A DNA stretch of 64,000 bases. Source: Gambelia wislizenii (Eukaryota > Chordata > Lepidosauria > Squamata > Crotaphytidae). The position numbers were made by a program, and so were the translations under genes. Shown one piece after another: positions 45,901-55,588 of this stretch. Under the pieces are notes generated by a model, which did not search any database, was not told where the DNA came from, and saw nothing but the letters and a program-made list of their open reading frames with translations. Location: assembly GCA_030847615.1 (NCBI GenBank), contig JAUMIR010000002.1, positions 238,161,809 to 238,225,808 of the forward strand, in the 5' to 3' direction. The first letter of the stretch is position 1. The number at the start of each line of letters is the position of its first letter.

Positions 45901-46260
45901 AGACAGGGGGTTAGACTAGATAGCCCATGGGGTGCTTTATAATTCTGTGAGTGGAGAGGTTCCTGCACTGTGGCAACTCACCCACCCTGATCCCTTCTGA
46001 AATTCTCCCCTGCTTGTGTAGGTATGTCTTCTCCACTGAAATATGTGAGCTGATGTTTTCGAGTTGCAAACTGAGTGCAGTGTCTCTTCCCTCTCCCTCC
46101 AGATGAGATGAGCTTGAGTGGCCTGTACCAGTGCTTGGTGGAGCTCTCTACACAGCCAACCACAGTGTGCCACGGCTCAGCCGCTTCTCGCCATGCTGCC
46201 CGGGCTGATGCTGCCCGCAATGCCCTTCAGTACCTCAAAATCATGGCAGGGGGCAAATGA
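30889..46260 (+). CDS. TARBP2: TARBP2 (TRBP), three-dsRBD Dicer cofactor
   Basis: TRBP binds double-stranded RNA, hands pre-miRNA to Dicer in RISC loading, and inhibits PKR. Exons: 30889-30977, 34381-34550, 35359-35464, (35738-35753), 36485-36549, 37327-37399, 38703-38820, 42803-42930, 45491-45683 and 46103-46260. With the tentative 16-nt exon the sum is 1116 nt, 371 codons plus stop; human TRBP has 366. dsRBD1 spans about 30-115 (FTFRVTVGD, then [13 protein letters not shown]). dsRBD2 spans about 171-245 ([19 protein letters not shown], then [16 protein letters not shown]). The third, Dicer-binding domain spans about 302-370 and lacks the Lys pair, as expected ([15 protein letters not shown]). 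The linker keeps Ser-Pro sites ([13 protein letters not shown]), known MAPK targets in human TRBP. The N-terminus has an unusual poly-Gly run. Divergent from PLEKHA3-like and convergent with NPFF. Confidence 0.95.
30928..30970 (+). repeat. (GGC)n then (AGC)n coding repeat in TARBP2
   Basis: GGC repeats give the Gly run and AGC repeats the Ser run of TARBP2 exon 1. As a trinucleotide tract it may vary in length between individuals. Confidence 0.9.
31358..31899. mobile_element. nested hAT-like element with tandem 156-base units
   Basis: Inverted ends CAGGGCCAGTTTAAGG and CCTTAAACTGGTCCTG. Near-perfect 8-base duplication ACCTCATA / ACCTCATG on either side. The interior holds three tandem units starting near 31390, 31547 and 31703. 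Confidence 0.82.
31390..31860 (+). repeat. three tandem repeats, about 156 bases each
   Basis: Units share GCAATGCTTTATTTTGGGG, ACCTAACTCAACCTAAGC and GATTATTGCTAATAATG, with few differences. Period 157 then 156. Confidence 0.9.
32275..32405 (+). mobile_element. MIR-like SINE fragment
   Basis: GTGGGCGACCTTGGGCCAGTCACTG, here split as GACCTTGGGCCAGTCAC, then CAGGGTTGCTGTTATGGGGATAAAGTGGGG in part; this is the usual core and 3' end of this SINE type. TARBP2 intron 1. Confidence 0.6.
33311..33530 (+). repeat. minisatellite, about 50-base unit, five copies
   Basis: The motif CAGTTGACTGCCTGGGTCCT recurs at 33311, 33365, 33415, 33465 and (diverged) 33512, with CAGCAG-rich spacers. TARBP2 intron 1, in a larger unidentified repeat-like stretch (about 33130-33680). 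Confidence 0.78.
34381..34550 (+). CDS. TARBP2: TARBP2 exon 2 (dsRBD1, first part)
   Basis: Acceptor CCTCAG, donor GTTAGT; 170 nt. It encodes [20 protein letters not shown] through to [13 protein letters not shown]: helix 1 and the first strands of dsRBD1, nearly identical to mammalian TRBP. Confidence 0.95.
34910..35128 (-). mobile_element. tRNA-derived squamate SINE
   Basis: On the minus strand it starts GGAGCCCTGGTGGCGCAGTG (A-box-like). A B-box-like region follows, then TCAGTAAAATGAGTACCCAG and a tail GCAGTATATAAATATC. Typical squamate tRNA-SINE plan. TARBP2 intron 2. Confidence 0.82.
35129..35258 (+). mobile_element. 5S-related SINE fragment
   Basis: AAACTAAGCAAGTCTGGGTT and GGCTGAATGGGAGACCGCC resemble the 3' half of 5S rRNA. 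It is followed by an A/T tail. Directly abuts the tRNA SINE at 34910-35128. TARBP2 intron 2. Confidence 0.6.
35359..35464 (+). CDS. TARBP2: TARBP2 exon 3 (dsRBD1, end)
   Basis: Acceptor TTTTTAG, donor GTGAGG; 106 nt, phase 1 in and phase 2 out. It encodes [20 protein letters not shown], with the RNA-contacting KKAAK helix, then [13 protein letters not shown]. Confidence 0.95.
35738..35753 (+). CDS. TARBP2: TARBP2 tentative 16-nt microexon
   Basis: Exon 3 ends in phase 2, but the next recognisable exon needs phase 0 with its start at 36485, so a segment of length 1 mod 3 is missing. A 16-nt piece behind a strong pyrimidine tract (TTTTTCTCTCATCAATAG) reads RQASSM and ends at ATG|GTGACT. It restores the frame, but the donor is weak. 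The mammalian linker here is longer and serine-rich. Confidence 0.35.
35754..36484. other. TARBP2 intron between tentative microexon and exon 4
   Basis: No repeat recognised. This is where a longer linker exon, if any, would have to lie. I found no serine-rich match to the mammalian segment. Confidence 0.45.
36485..36549 (+). CDS. TARBP2: TARBP2 exon 4 (linker)
   Basis: In frame it reads [20 protein letters not shown] then P plus two bases, matching the AATPVP stretch of the mammalian linker. The donor is GTAATG. The acceptor is ambiguous: CTCTAG at 36482, or the next AG two bases later at 36484. The homologous frame favours the second if the incoming phase is 0. Confidence 0.7.
37327..37399 (+). 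CDS. TARBP2: TARBP2 exon 5 (linker with SP sites)
   Basis: Acceptor ACCCAG, donor GTAGGC; 73 nt. It encodes [20 protein letters not shown] then GALQ, very close to mammalian TRBP. Ser-Pro dipeptides correspond to known phosphorylation sites. Confidence 0.95.
37400..38702. other. TARBP2 intron 5
   Basis: 1.3 kb; no repeat family or exon seen. Confidence 0.5.
38703..38820 (+). CDS. TARBP2: TARBP2 exon 6 (dsRBD2, first part)
   Basis: Acceptor TTTTTCCAG, donor GTACAG; 118 nt. It encodes [20 protein letters not shown] and then the strand [13 protein letters not shown], nearly identical to mammalian TRBP. Confidence 0.97.
39289..41583 (-). pseudogene. copia gag-pol open frame lacking reverse transcriptase
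   Basis: 764 codons. Contains the rest of gag, the CCHC knuckle (from Cys124), the protease (Asp192 onward), the pre-integrase and integrase domains, and a Ser-rich linker. The frame stops at the first residues of the RVT_2 domain (LVNKDVFEI), so the copy cannot be autonomous. Confidence 0.88.
41617..41865 (-). pseudogene. copia gag N-terminal fragment before in-frame stop
   Basis: 82 codons from ATG, with the copia gag start pattern ([10 protein letters not shown]), ending in a TAG. The following 764-codon stretch is in the same frame, so a single substitution separates them. Confidence 0.8.
42803..42930 (+). CDS. TARBP2: TARBP2 exon 7 (dsRBD2, end)
   Basis: Acceptor TTCCACCAG, donor GTGAGT; 128 nt. 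It encodes [20 protein letters not shown], the RNA-binding KKLAK helix, then an acidic linker ([11 protein letters not shown]). Confidence 0.97.
43340..43822 (-). mobile_element. 5S rRNA-derived SINE split by a Tigger-like MITE
   Basis: The head at 43822-43724 has GTCTGATCTTAGAAGCCAAG and TGGATGGGAATACC. The tail at 43452-43340 has TATGGCGACCCCATGAATTC on the plus strand. The two are separated by the MITE at 43453-43722. TARBP2 intron 7. Confidence 0.8.
43453..43722 (+). mobile_element. Tigger-like MITE inside the 5S SINE
   Basis: Left TATGGTTGGACCTCTGTATC and right GGATACGGGTGTCCGTCCAT, with TA at both ends. Family interior: TGCAACTCTGTGATATC. Confidence 0.78.
43823..45490. other. TARBP2 intron 7, distal part
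   Basis: No repeat or exon seen, apart from short decayed stretches. Confidence 0.5.
45491..45683 (+). CDS. TARBP2: TARBP2 exon 8 (start of dsRBD3)
   Basis: Acceptor TTCTCAG, donor GTAAGG; 193 nt. It encodes [20 protein letters not shown] and [15 protein letters not shown], the Dicer-binding third domain region. Confidence 0.96.
45725..45950 (+). mobile_element. CR1-like LINE 3' fragment, diverged
   Basis: Reads like a decayed CR1 end: AGTGGAACGGACTGTCACGG, TTTTAAACAGAGGTTAGATG, GGGGGTTAGACTAGATAGCC. A short L2-like A/T segment is inserted near 45830-45880. TARBP2 intron 8. Confidence 0.65.
46103..46260 (+). CDS. TARBP2: TARBP2 exon 9 (dsRBD3 and stop)
   Basis: Acceptor CCTCCAG; ends at TGA 46258-46260. 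It encodes [20 protein letters not shown] and the C-terminal helix ending [12 protein letters not shown]. The SR-A-R pattern replaces the RNA-binding Lys pair, as in other TRBP third domains. Confidence 0.97.
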
Positions 46261-46674
46261 GCCTCCCTTTAATAGCACCGATGACTCTGGGCAGCTTGGG
46301 ATTCCCAAACACCTTTCTTTCGTTTCCACCTTCATGCCTGCTAAGGAGAGAGTTTCCTTGCCCTCATCCTGAATTAGCAGCAAAGTGGGGGGAAGACTTG
46401 CAGGGACTGCAAGAGGAACACCTCCTCAAGTTCTGTTGGGTGGTGATGGGTTGTTATTTCCAGCTGGAATCAAGTCTTGGAGGAGGCTGGCATACCCACA
46501 GCAGACATGAGGTTGGTGGCAACATTTGGTCCTGAAAGCTAGTTGCTGCTTCTGCCATCTGGAGGCCATGGTTGTCCCTCCTTCTCAGTGGCTCACGTGA
46601 GATCACCCTGGTTCTTCTTGTCCTGGTGGTGGAGCCAATCACTGGCAAAGTCTTATCATGGTTGCGGGGGGTGC

Positions 46675-46920
46675 AATAAATTGGATTTTTGTATGGAGGT
46701 GTCTTCTCTAACCCACTGGGCACTTCAGGCGATCACTGTGGGCACACACGTTTCTGGAAATGTACCCCTTTTACTATTGTTCCTTCAGCCAAAGGCTTGC
46801 AGGCACAACCGAGCATTCAGATTTTTCAGACTTCTTGACATTTTTGGCTGCAGTTTGATGGGATCACCTGCTAAGATACCAAGTCCTTTAACATTCTTTC
46901 AGGGACAATAACCAAATAAA
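46675..46920 (+). promoter_or_regulatory. TARBP2 poly(A) signals
   Basis: AATAAA occurs at 46675-46680 and again at 46915-46920, about 415 and 655 bases after the stop. This predicts two 3' UTR lengths. Confidence 0.6.
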
Positions 46921-47916
46921 GCCTTCACATGAAGAGACAGTATGCTCTGAATGCCTGCTACAAGGGTAAATGGGATACTGTTGCCCTTATACTCTTGTCT
47001 CTATTTGCCAGAGGCATTTGGGTAGTCGAACACTTGGCACAAGGTACTGGACTAGGTGAAGACAAGTGGCTTTGCCTCAGACCCCCAGCCTAACCTGGAA
47101 GCTGAGCTTCATACGTGAATTCCAGAGATGATTTCCCCTTCCAGAAAGTATCAGCCCTTTCAACACAACATTTGAAGGCGTGTCATACTCCTCGTTACTC
47201 CTTTGTCTCCTTCGAGGCAGTCCATTCCATAAGCTATATAGTGTGAAGGAGACGAGTTACATAAGCAGCATAGCTCTATGGCATTGACTGGGTTCTTTTC
47301 CTTGTTATCCAGTGGATAATTAACACATATAATTCACTGTCACACGTTATGGGGTTGTTTGGCTTTTAGGGAGATTAGGCATATAAAAAGTCTTATTAAC
47401 TACTGGCCACCTTCGACTAAATTAAACCTTTGTAGTTAAGAGGCAGTCTATCTCAAAACAGTGATATAAGTCTGGGAGCAAGGAACCTTTGTGCCCTTCC
47501 GTTAGCTTCCAGAGGCACTTAGTCAGCTGTTGATAACAGAATGTGGGGCTAGATCAGGGCAGGGATTCTGTGGTATTTTAGATAAGGTTTTTAGGCTCCA
47601 ATGTCCATTAGCCATTGTGGGTCAATGGTCAAGGATGATTGGAACTGGGAGTCCTGCAACATCTGGTGGGTCATAGGTTCCTCGCCCTTTTTCTGATGCA
47701 ACCTAACAAACCTCTGACAGCACACATGTACAGAAAGCACTTTCTTTCTAGGCAGATTTCTTTTTCTCATGCACAATTTCTTGTTTGTTTCCTCTCCAAT
47801 TAATTTGCGGGTGTGATGGGAGATACAGTTCAACACACCTGGAGGGCACCAGGTTGCCTGCCCCATAGAGTCTACAGAGCAAAAAGGACTGCAGTGCTTT
47901 CCAAGATATAACAATG
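46921..47916. other. convergent TARBP2-NPFF intergenic region
   Basis: About 1 kb between the last poly(A) signals of the two convergent genes. A decayed GGCCCTCCAG-type MITE is near 47600-47690. Confidence 0.5.
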
Positions 47917-47922
47917 TTTATT
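47917..47922 (-). promoter_or_regulatory. candidate NPFF poly(A) signal
   Basis: AATAAA on the minus strand about 200 bases after the stop. Another hexamer lies at 48082-48087, only about 36 bases after the stop, in an A/T-rich run. Either could serve. Confidence 0.5.
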
Positions 47923-48122
47923 AATAATAATTAACAACTAGCAAAGCACAAGCCCTAAACAGGAGAGCCAGTTGCCCAGGTAACCCACAGTGACAACAGA
48001 AATAGGAATGGGAGGGGTAGGAGAGGGCAGAATTCACTTGGCAATAGTTCCTGTGGGGTTGGGATTTTTAATTTTAATTTTTTTATTTTTGTGGGGCAGG
48101 GGTGGCATTGTTCTTTCCAGCT

Positions 48123-48246
48123 TCATTTCTTCTTGCCAAAGCGCTGTGGAACAGCCATGCTCAGAAATTGAGGTGCCATGGAATCCCAAGCTCGGGGGTT
48201 GATTCGGACACCACTGCTGGAACTGGTCCCTGCATCACGGCCAAAC
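48123..48246 (-). CDS. NPFF: NPFF exon 3 (second RFamide peptide)
   Basis: Acceptor TCTGTAG. It completes the Arg codon, reads FGRD, then a Ser-rich spacer, and ends MAPQFLSMAVPQRFGKKK and TGA. The GKK sequence marks amidation and dibasic processing. It corresponds to the NPSF/NPAF peptide of mammals. Confidence 0.95.
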
Positions 48247-51200
48247 CTACAGAGAGGAATGGAAGGCAACATGGACATTTGGGGAAGGCAGAGCAAGTTG
48301 CTATAGAAACAGGTTTGGTGCTCAGATATACACACTCTGCCTGTTCTCTGTTCCTCATCCTAGCATTCATCCACACCCTGTTTTGTCCTCTTCTTCCCGC
48401 TCCATATCCCCTGCATAGACCGATTGTCATTCCAGGTGGCTGGAGAGGAAGCATCTTTCAAATGGTGCCCTTCTCTTCCCACTCATCCCAAAGAGAACAG
48501 ATGAACTGCCTTGTTAGATCATGCAAGGTTCATTGAATTCATCATCCTGTCTCCCAAGACTGGTCAGTAAGATGGCACTGGGAAGCTCACAAGCAGAATA
48601 ATATAGGCATTGTTTGCCCTTGGGACCTAGTAATCAAAAGGGTTAGCATTTGTGTGTTTTTAATGAACAGACAAAGCCAGCCCAAGACATTTCAAAGCCT
48701 GAGGCCAAGGAAAAGATGACACTTCCCCTCACATTCCAGAGATCTGGGCTAAATGTCAGTACCGATTTGGGAATTTGAAAAATTCCAATTGAATAAATGA
48801 AAATTCTGCTGCTAAATACTGCTTTGCACTTGGCAGATAGCCATGGTTTAACATCATGCTTCAAAAAGGAAGTTCTGCAAATCACTGGGCTTGAGCATTC
48901 TCCGTCCCTTTTTTCATTCCCTATATCCAGAAGGGAAAATAAGCCAGGATTCGCTTTAGTCAGATTTCTGGCTTCTTGTTCTGTGCAAATAAGGAATATT
49001 GGCTTAAAATAAACTAATCAACTACCTGTGCAAACCTGGGATTGTATAACTGGCTTGTTTACCAAGCCAAAGTTTATTTTAAATCACAATTCCTCCTTCA
49101 CAAGGACTGAAAAGACAGAAATCTAATTGAAACTGAATCCTGATTTATTCTAGGTGGAGGGAGGGAGGAGATGAAGATATTGTCCTTGGTGCTTTGCCCA
49201 AGCTTCTTTTTGTTTGTTTCTCTAAACTGGATGGGCAGCTTATAAGAATCCAGGAGCTAGTTTTGGTCTCCACTTGCCCTGTGCAGGGTCACAGCCACCC
49301 TTGCATGCACACGCCACAAGAAAAGGTGCTCTAAAATAGCAAACTGTCCTGAAGAACCCTCTGTGGATCAACATTTCCTATTGAAACAAATTCCTTCTGG
49401 CCTTAGAGTGCCTTTTTTCAAAACAGGAAATGACCAGTGAGTTGCATGTGGCTTCTAAAATGGCCTGTGAAGGGCTAAAATAGCTTGGGTAGGGGTGATT
49501 ACATTGAAAAGGCAAACCGGGGCCCCTTCAGGCTTCTAGGGAAACAATTCCTCTATTTCCAGGTTAGCATTGGAAGGGATCCTCAGGGAGCCAGCTCTAG
49601 GGATGCTGTAGGCTACACTGCTTTAGCCTTGTGGACTCGTACTCATAGGAAGGCCCTGGAGAGGTAAGGGGTCCATGGAGGGTGGGGGCCCTGATGTCAA
49701 TGGGGTGGGGAATCCACTCTGGAGTTTAGTCCCAACCTTAATGGAGCTATCCAATCTGCTCAGTCTTATCTTTCCAGATATATTCAGCACCTTGGCTAGC
49801 CCTTGAAAGTTCAGGATAAACATGGTGTGGATTCACTGCCTCCACTACCCCCACAATCACTGGCTTCCACTACACAGGGGGTACTGTGGGGAGTGAGGAT
49901 GACAGAGAAATTTAGAAAAGGCACAAGCAGTGAAATTGATTTGACTGGACTGATCACTACAGAGAACAACTGTGCTTTCACAATGGGACCCCTTGGCCTC
50001 ACCCATCAAAAAAGTGGAAAATGTCTTAGAGGTTACTGGAATGCCTGGAAATTCCATGCAACTGGGATGAAGAAAATGGACGTTACTGTTAGCAGGTGGG
50101 TCTCCCAATGTAATTAGTGGTGGGGGCTAACAATGCATGGGAGTTTAGAGACTGGGCAATGAAAAAGAAATGAAGCCTTGAAGAGGAATAGAAAAATTAG
50201 ATGTAACTTCCTTCTTCCTACTGGATAGGTCCAAGTATGTTCTGCCTCCTTCCCACCCTCCTTGCTCCTTGTGTGTCTTCCTTACCTTTGTGGCTGGAAC
50301 AGGAAGGATGGGCTGCGTCCAGGTCTTTGCACAGCATGAAGGAAGGAGCGGAGCAGGATCCCCAGTGGATGCTCCTCAGAAGGGCTCTGGGCAACATGCT
50401 CCTCATTTTCTTGCTGCTGGAGAGAAAGAAAGGTAAAATACCCAAGTCAGTAGGGATAGGCTAAATACAAAAGGCACTCACTGGAACATAAGGAGTTGGA
50501 AGAGACATTCACAAAGAGATTGGGGATAAAGCTTGCCAAAGTTATTTTCCCCCCTTGCTGGAGGGTTATGGGAATTGCAGGCTAAAAAAAAGTACAGTGG
50601 GCCTTCTGTATCTGCTGGGGTTTGGTTCCAGAACCCACCCACCCCTGCCCGCCACCCCCATGGACACAAAAATCTGTGGATATTCAAGACTGATTATATA
50701 CAGTAGTAAAATGGCGTCCCTTTTATAAAATAGCAAGGTTTCCTTTTGGGAATCCCCCCCGCCCGAATATTTTCAAGCCGTGGTTGGTTGAATCCATAGA
50801 TATGGAAGCTCAACTGTAATTTCTTTGTTTTGGGTGATTTCAAGAAGCCCCTCAGGCACTGTGAACCAAGGATGGCAACAGCTAATGTGGATTTGGGATG
50901 AACATCAGACTAGGTGCTGCAGACAGTGGTCCCAACATGGAGCTGTACGTAGGGAGATCCATGCCCCCAATTCCACAGCATGGCACAGCTTGTAGACTGC
51001 CTTGATCCCAGGAAAAGCTTCAAAGCATGAAGGGAGGCAGAAACATTTTCAGGAGGCCCTGTTTTCATTTGCTTCCCTCTGGAACAAGTCTTGCTGCCTT
51101 TCAGCTTCAGGTCACTGGTTGGCAATGTGTGGCCCTCTAGGTGCCACTGGACTACAGCACCCATTGGCCCAAGCCAGCATCATCAATAGTGAAGCATGGT

Positions 51201-54200
51201 GGGAATTGCAGTCCCAATACCTCTGAAATTGTTCACCTCTGCTTTGGACTGTAATGCTTTGGGCAAGGTCTACATTTTAGTAGAGCTTCCAGTAATGTGA
51301 CTATGACAAGTGTTACAGAGGCGGCGGCAGCACCACCAGCTAAGGCCTCTAGGTCCTACTTGTTCAGTCTGTGTACTTTTTGTGAATAAAGAGATACGAC
51401 AGAACTCCATTTATGGCTCCAGTACCATCTCTCACAACACTGTGGCTTTTCTGAAACATCCTATGGGGTTTGATGTCAACTTGATCCTTGTTCATGTCCT
51501 TGCATGAGTTGGTGTGTTCATGACAGACCTTCTGTCACTGTGGAAATATCAGCTGAAGATAACAGCACCTACAAGCTGGTCTGCAGAAAACAGTATCTCT
51601 ATACCAGCTTGGGCTAGCCCAGAGCAATTGGTTGCCTGAAGTGCCAGGGTGCTACTCCTTGCTCTCCCTTTCACCAACAGACGTTTACTTGACTACAAAC
51701 TGGATCTGGCTTGGGCACTTGTGATGGGACGCCAATCCCTCACTGTCTAGCTTAGGGGGTAGAAGAGGACAGGCTGCCTGGAATACACAGTCCTGCCCTG
51801 CAACAAAGGGGAATGGCTAAAAGGATGCTGCTGCTAGTGCCTCCTCCACACCCTCTGTGATGCTGCTACCAGAGGTGACTGCTTCACCTTGCCTAATGGT
51901 AAGGCTGGCCCTGACACCAGGATGCCCTCTGACCCATGGCATCCTGAAACAAATGCATGTGGAATATTTTAATCCCTGAACTAGCTTTAAAGCTCAAGAA
52001 GGGTTACCTTCATATATCTTGTTTGTCCAATGACAGCCTTGCAAAGACAGACAGAATTGAAAAGCAGAAGCTGGGAATGGGTGACTTTTCCAAGAAGCAT
52101 TCCCTATATGGCGATATGTCTCACATCCAGCATTAACACAGCACACAGGCTTGGGAGGAAAACTAAGTACGGAACAAGTGAGGATCTCCACAAACAATGT
52201 GAAAACCTGGTAAGGGAATTTTGGGAGTGCATGTGTTCATTCAACATGAAATAACACCCCTTCTTTCAAAGAGGAAATACAGACAACTGTTTACATGAAT
52301 GGTATTTCTTCATGGTGAACTCACAACACCATTCCCTCTTTCTTCTGCTAGAGTTCTTCTCATTCCATCTGCAAATATGATCGATGCCTGGTTCCCAACA
52401 CAATTGCATACCCATGAGGGTAAAATATAGTTGGTGATCATCTGTGTTTACTCAAAATAAAATCAGGCTAATTATACTGTGCTCTTGTGCACGTTCTCTC
52501 TCTCTCTCACACACACACACAACAAACTTTGTCCCCGAGCAACCCAAATTGCCCACCCAGAAATACTAAATTCTGAGAAATGTATTGTGCAAATTATGCG
52601 GTTTTATGTTTATGTTTGCTTATTGCCTTGTGCTACCCATAGGGAGTGATGACAGAATGCCTTTTGATTTTGGTTGCTGGCAGTGCTGCTTGACTGTTTT
52701 TTTCATTTGGCTTTTATTAATCTTTGTTTTTCAAGGATTAGAAACTTGCTTAAGAACGAAAAACAAGCCAAGATTGCCAAGATGTAGGATATTGTGCTGT
52801 GAACACATCTGGAATGTATTACCATGTCATCTATAGCTCTACATAACACCAAAGTATCCTGGTGATTATCTACCTCAGGAGTCAAAGTTCTTTGCAGGGA
52901 TCTTCACACATTCGCAGGAATCTTCTACAACAAGGGGCAAAGGAGGCCTGTTTTATGACCATCCCCCTAGTCAGATGGCTGAGTAGAGAGTGGCTGGCTT
53001 GTTTAAGGCCACTAGGTGAGTCTATGGATGAAAGGGAATAGCTAAAAGAATCTTCTCACTTTGCCAGTCACTCCAAAGATTACATGAGTGCCCCTTCTCC
53101 TCTTTGTTGGAAAAAAATCTCTGGACTCTAGCAAAATGGCTAAAATATGGAAGGCCGCTAGCCACTGGAATGACTCCAAAGCCCTGGTCCACTCCATTCC
53201 CAGGCCAACTCAGGCACGCAGGTCTGTCAAAATGAAACAAAGTCATAGGTGCAACAGAACAATGGTCTATTGGTGACATGTAGATATTAAGTGGAATGCA
53301 GCAATAAAACTCAAGGCAAAGGGAGCTCGCATTCCTTAGCCGATTGAAGCAGTTCTTCATTACAGCTGTTGTTCCTTAGTAACAACCATCCAAGGGACCA
53401 GCTTCCTGGCTTGAAGTATGACTGAATTTATCCCCCAAGTCAAGACCAAATAATCTGGTTCTCCCCCACTCCACTAATCTTTATCCTTTCTTCTCATTCT
53501 AGAACATTCTGACACTTTCCCAGGAAGGAGGAGGGAGATCACTCCATCCTAATGAAGGAATCTTTTTCCAGGCATTTTAAAATGGAAACATTCTTCATTA
53601 TCCCTTCAGAATGAATTGTCCTTGCACAGCCTGCTAAAAAAAATGCAACTACTGAAAGATGCATAATCATAATTATCATTATCACCATCCTCCTCCTCCT
53701 CCTCATCGTCATTGTTGTTGTTAGCTACAGCAACTGGGGTTTATTTTTACTGAGCTCCTCAAAAATGCCCAAGAACTTCAAACCTACAGTTTGGCTATCC
53801 ATTTTGCCTCCTCACTCTCAGTCAGGAGTCACTGGAATTATAGAATAAGAGTGTTAAACTATGACCTGGTAGATCTGGCCTCAGGGCTGACCCAAGACAT
53901 TTTGCTGCCTAAGACAGGGTAGTAATACCCATCTACATGCCCACATTAAGGAGCATCAGTAGCCAAAGCCAGTTAAATTGTTTTTGTACTGGAAACGGGG
54001 GGAAATCAAACAGCTTTTTCTGACCTCTAGCAAGATAACTAAACCAGCAACAAAGTAAATAACTACAAGGCATTTTAAAGTAATTGTTGTGTCTCCAAAT
54101 GGACAGCCAGTCTTGGGTTTTGGACACCCAGTGGAGGCAAATGGATGCATATAATTTATTAAGTGAACTGTATGATTCCCACATCTGTTTTAACACCTTC

Positions 54201-55532
54201 TGCAAGTTACTACAAACAAAAAATAAGAATCCCTGTACACACACACATATATACATCTATATGTATATAGATGTATATTGCAGTCCCAAATCAGTTGTGT
54301 TTTTAACCAATTTCACTAAGCTTTGTTATGAGTTTTAGGGATCCCCCCCCCCTTTTAATTCCGGTATTTTCTGGTGATTGGCAGGATAATAAAAATTGCT
54401 AGAATACTGACATGTATAAATGTATTTGCAGCTCTATATCAACCTGTTCCTTAAAAAAAATACTTTCAAAACAATCTAAATGTCAAAATTATGTATAAAA
54501 GGGAAGCTTCACTCATATAGCTTTTGAACAGGAAATAAATATGCAGTAACAATTCCTTTTTAAAATGTCCTGATAACTGTTTGCTGCCCTTTCAGAACAA
54601 CCCATAACTGTTCCTTCATGTGGCTGCCTCATTCTGCCTCATGGCATGGTGGTCCCTTGCTTGGGTTTAAATCCCCACTTGGCTCGCTGTGTGACTTTTG
54701 GGTAGTTACCTTCACTCTCAGCCTCATCTACTTCACACAACGGTGGTAAGGATAAAATGGCTTGGCAGTGGAGTACACAAACATACATATGTCACCTCAA
54801 GCTGTTTCAAAGAAGGAGCATAGAATCGTAGAATCAGAGTTGGAAGAGACCACGAGGGCCATCCAGTCCAACCCCCTGCCATGCAGGAATACACAATCAA
54901 AGCATCCCTGACAGATGGCCATCCAGCCTCTGTTTAAAGACCTCCAAGGAAGGAGACCGCACCACACTCCCAGGGAGTGTGTTCCACTGCTGAACAGCTC
55001 TTACTGTCAGAAAGATCCTCCTAATGGTTAGGTGGAATCGCTTTTCCTTCAGTTCGAATCCGTTGCTCTGTGTCCTAGTCTCTAGAGCTGCAGAAGCTTG
55101 CTCCTTCGTCAGTATGACATCCCTTCAAATATTTAAACATGGCTATCATGTCCCCTCTCAACCTTCTCTTCTCCAGGCTAAACACCCAGTTCCCTAAGCT
55201 GCTCCTGGGAGAAGATGACAGGCACAGATAGAACCAAAGTACACTTCACACTCAGCTTTGTATGTTGTTGTGAGGTGAAGAACTATTACCATCTAAGAAT
55301 GGCAGGATACAGAACTAAGGAATAGCAAACAGGAACACTTCATGCATACTCAGGATTGCCAGAGTAACCACTGCAGAGGGCTCCTGCACCTTTAATGGTT
55401 GTATTGTAGAGAGCATTTCAGTAGGTGTTAAAATGACCAAGTAACAAGCAACACCTGCTGAAATTCCCTCTTCTACACAACCATTAAAGGTACAGGAGCC
55501 CTCTCTACGTTTCAATCTGGAAAACCTGTAAG

Positions 55533-55588
<56 letters not shown>

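Noticed and set aside
54245..54280. short A/T palindrome as a regulatory hairpin
   Set aside because: It is part of a (CA)n/(TA)n simple repeat; no other support.
55315..55584. 89-codon minus-strand frame with repeated Arg-Glu
   Set aside because: The repeat is the (TC)n microsatellite read in frame.
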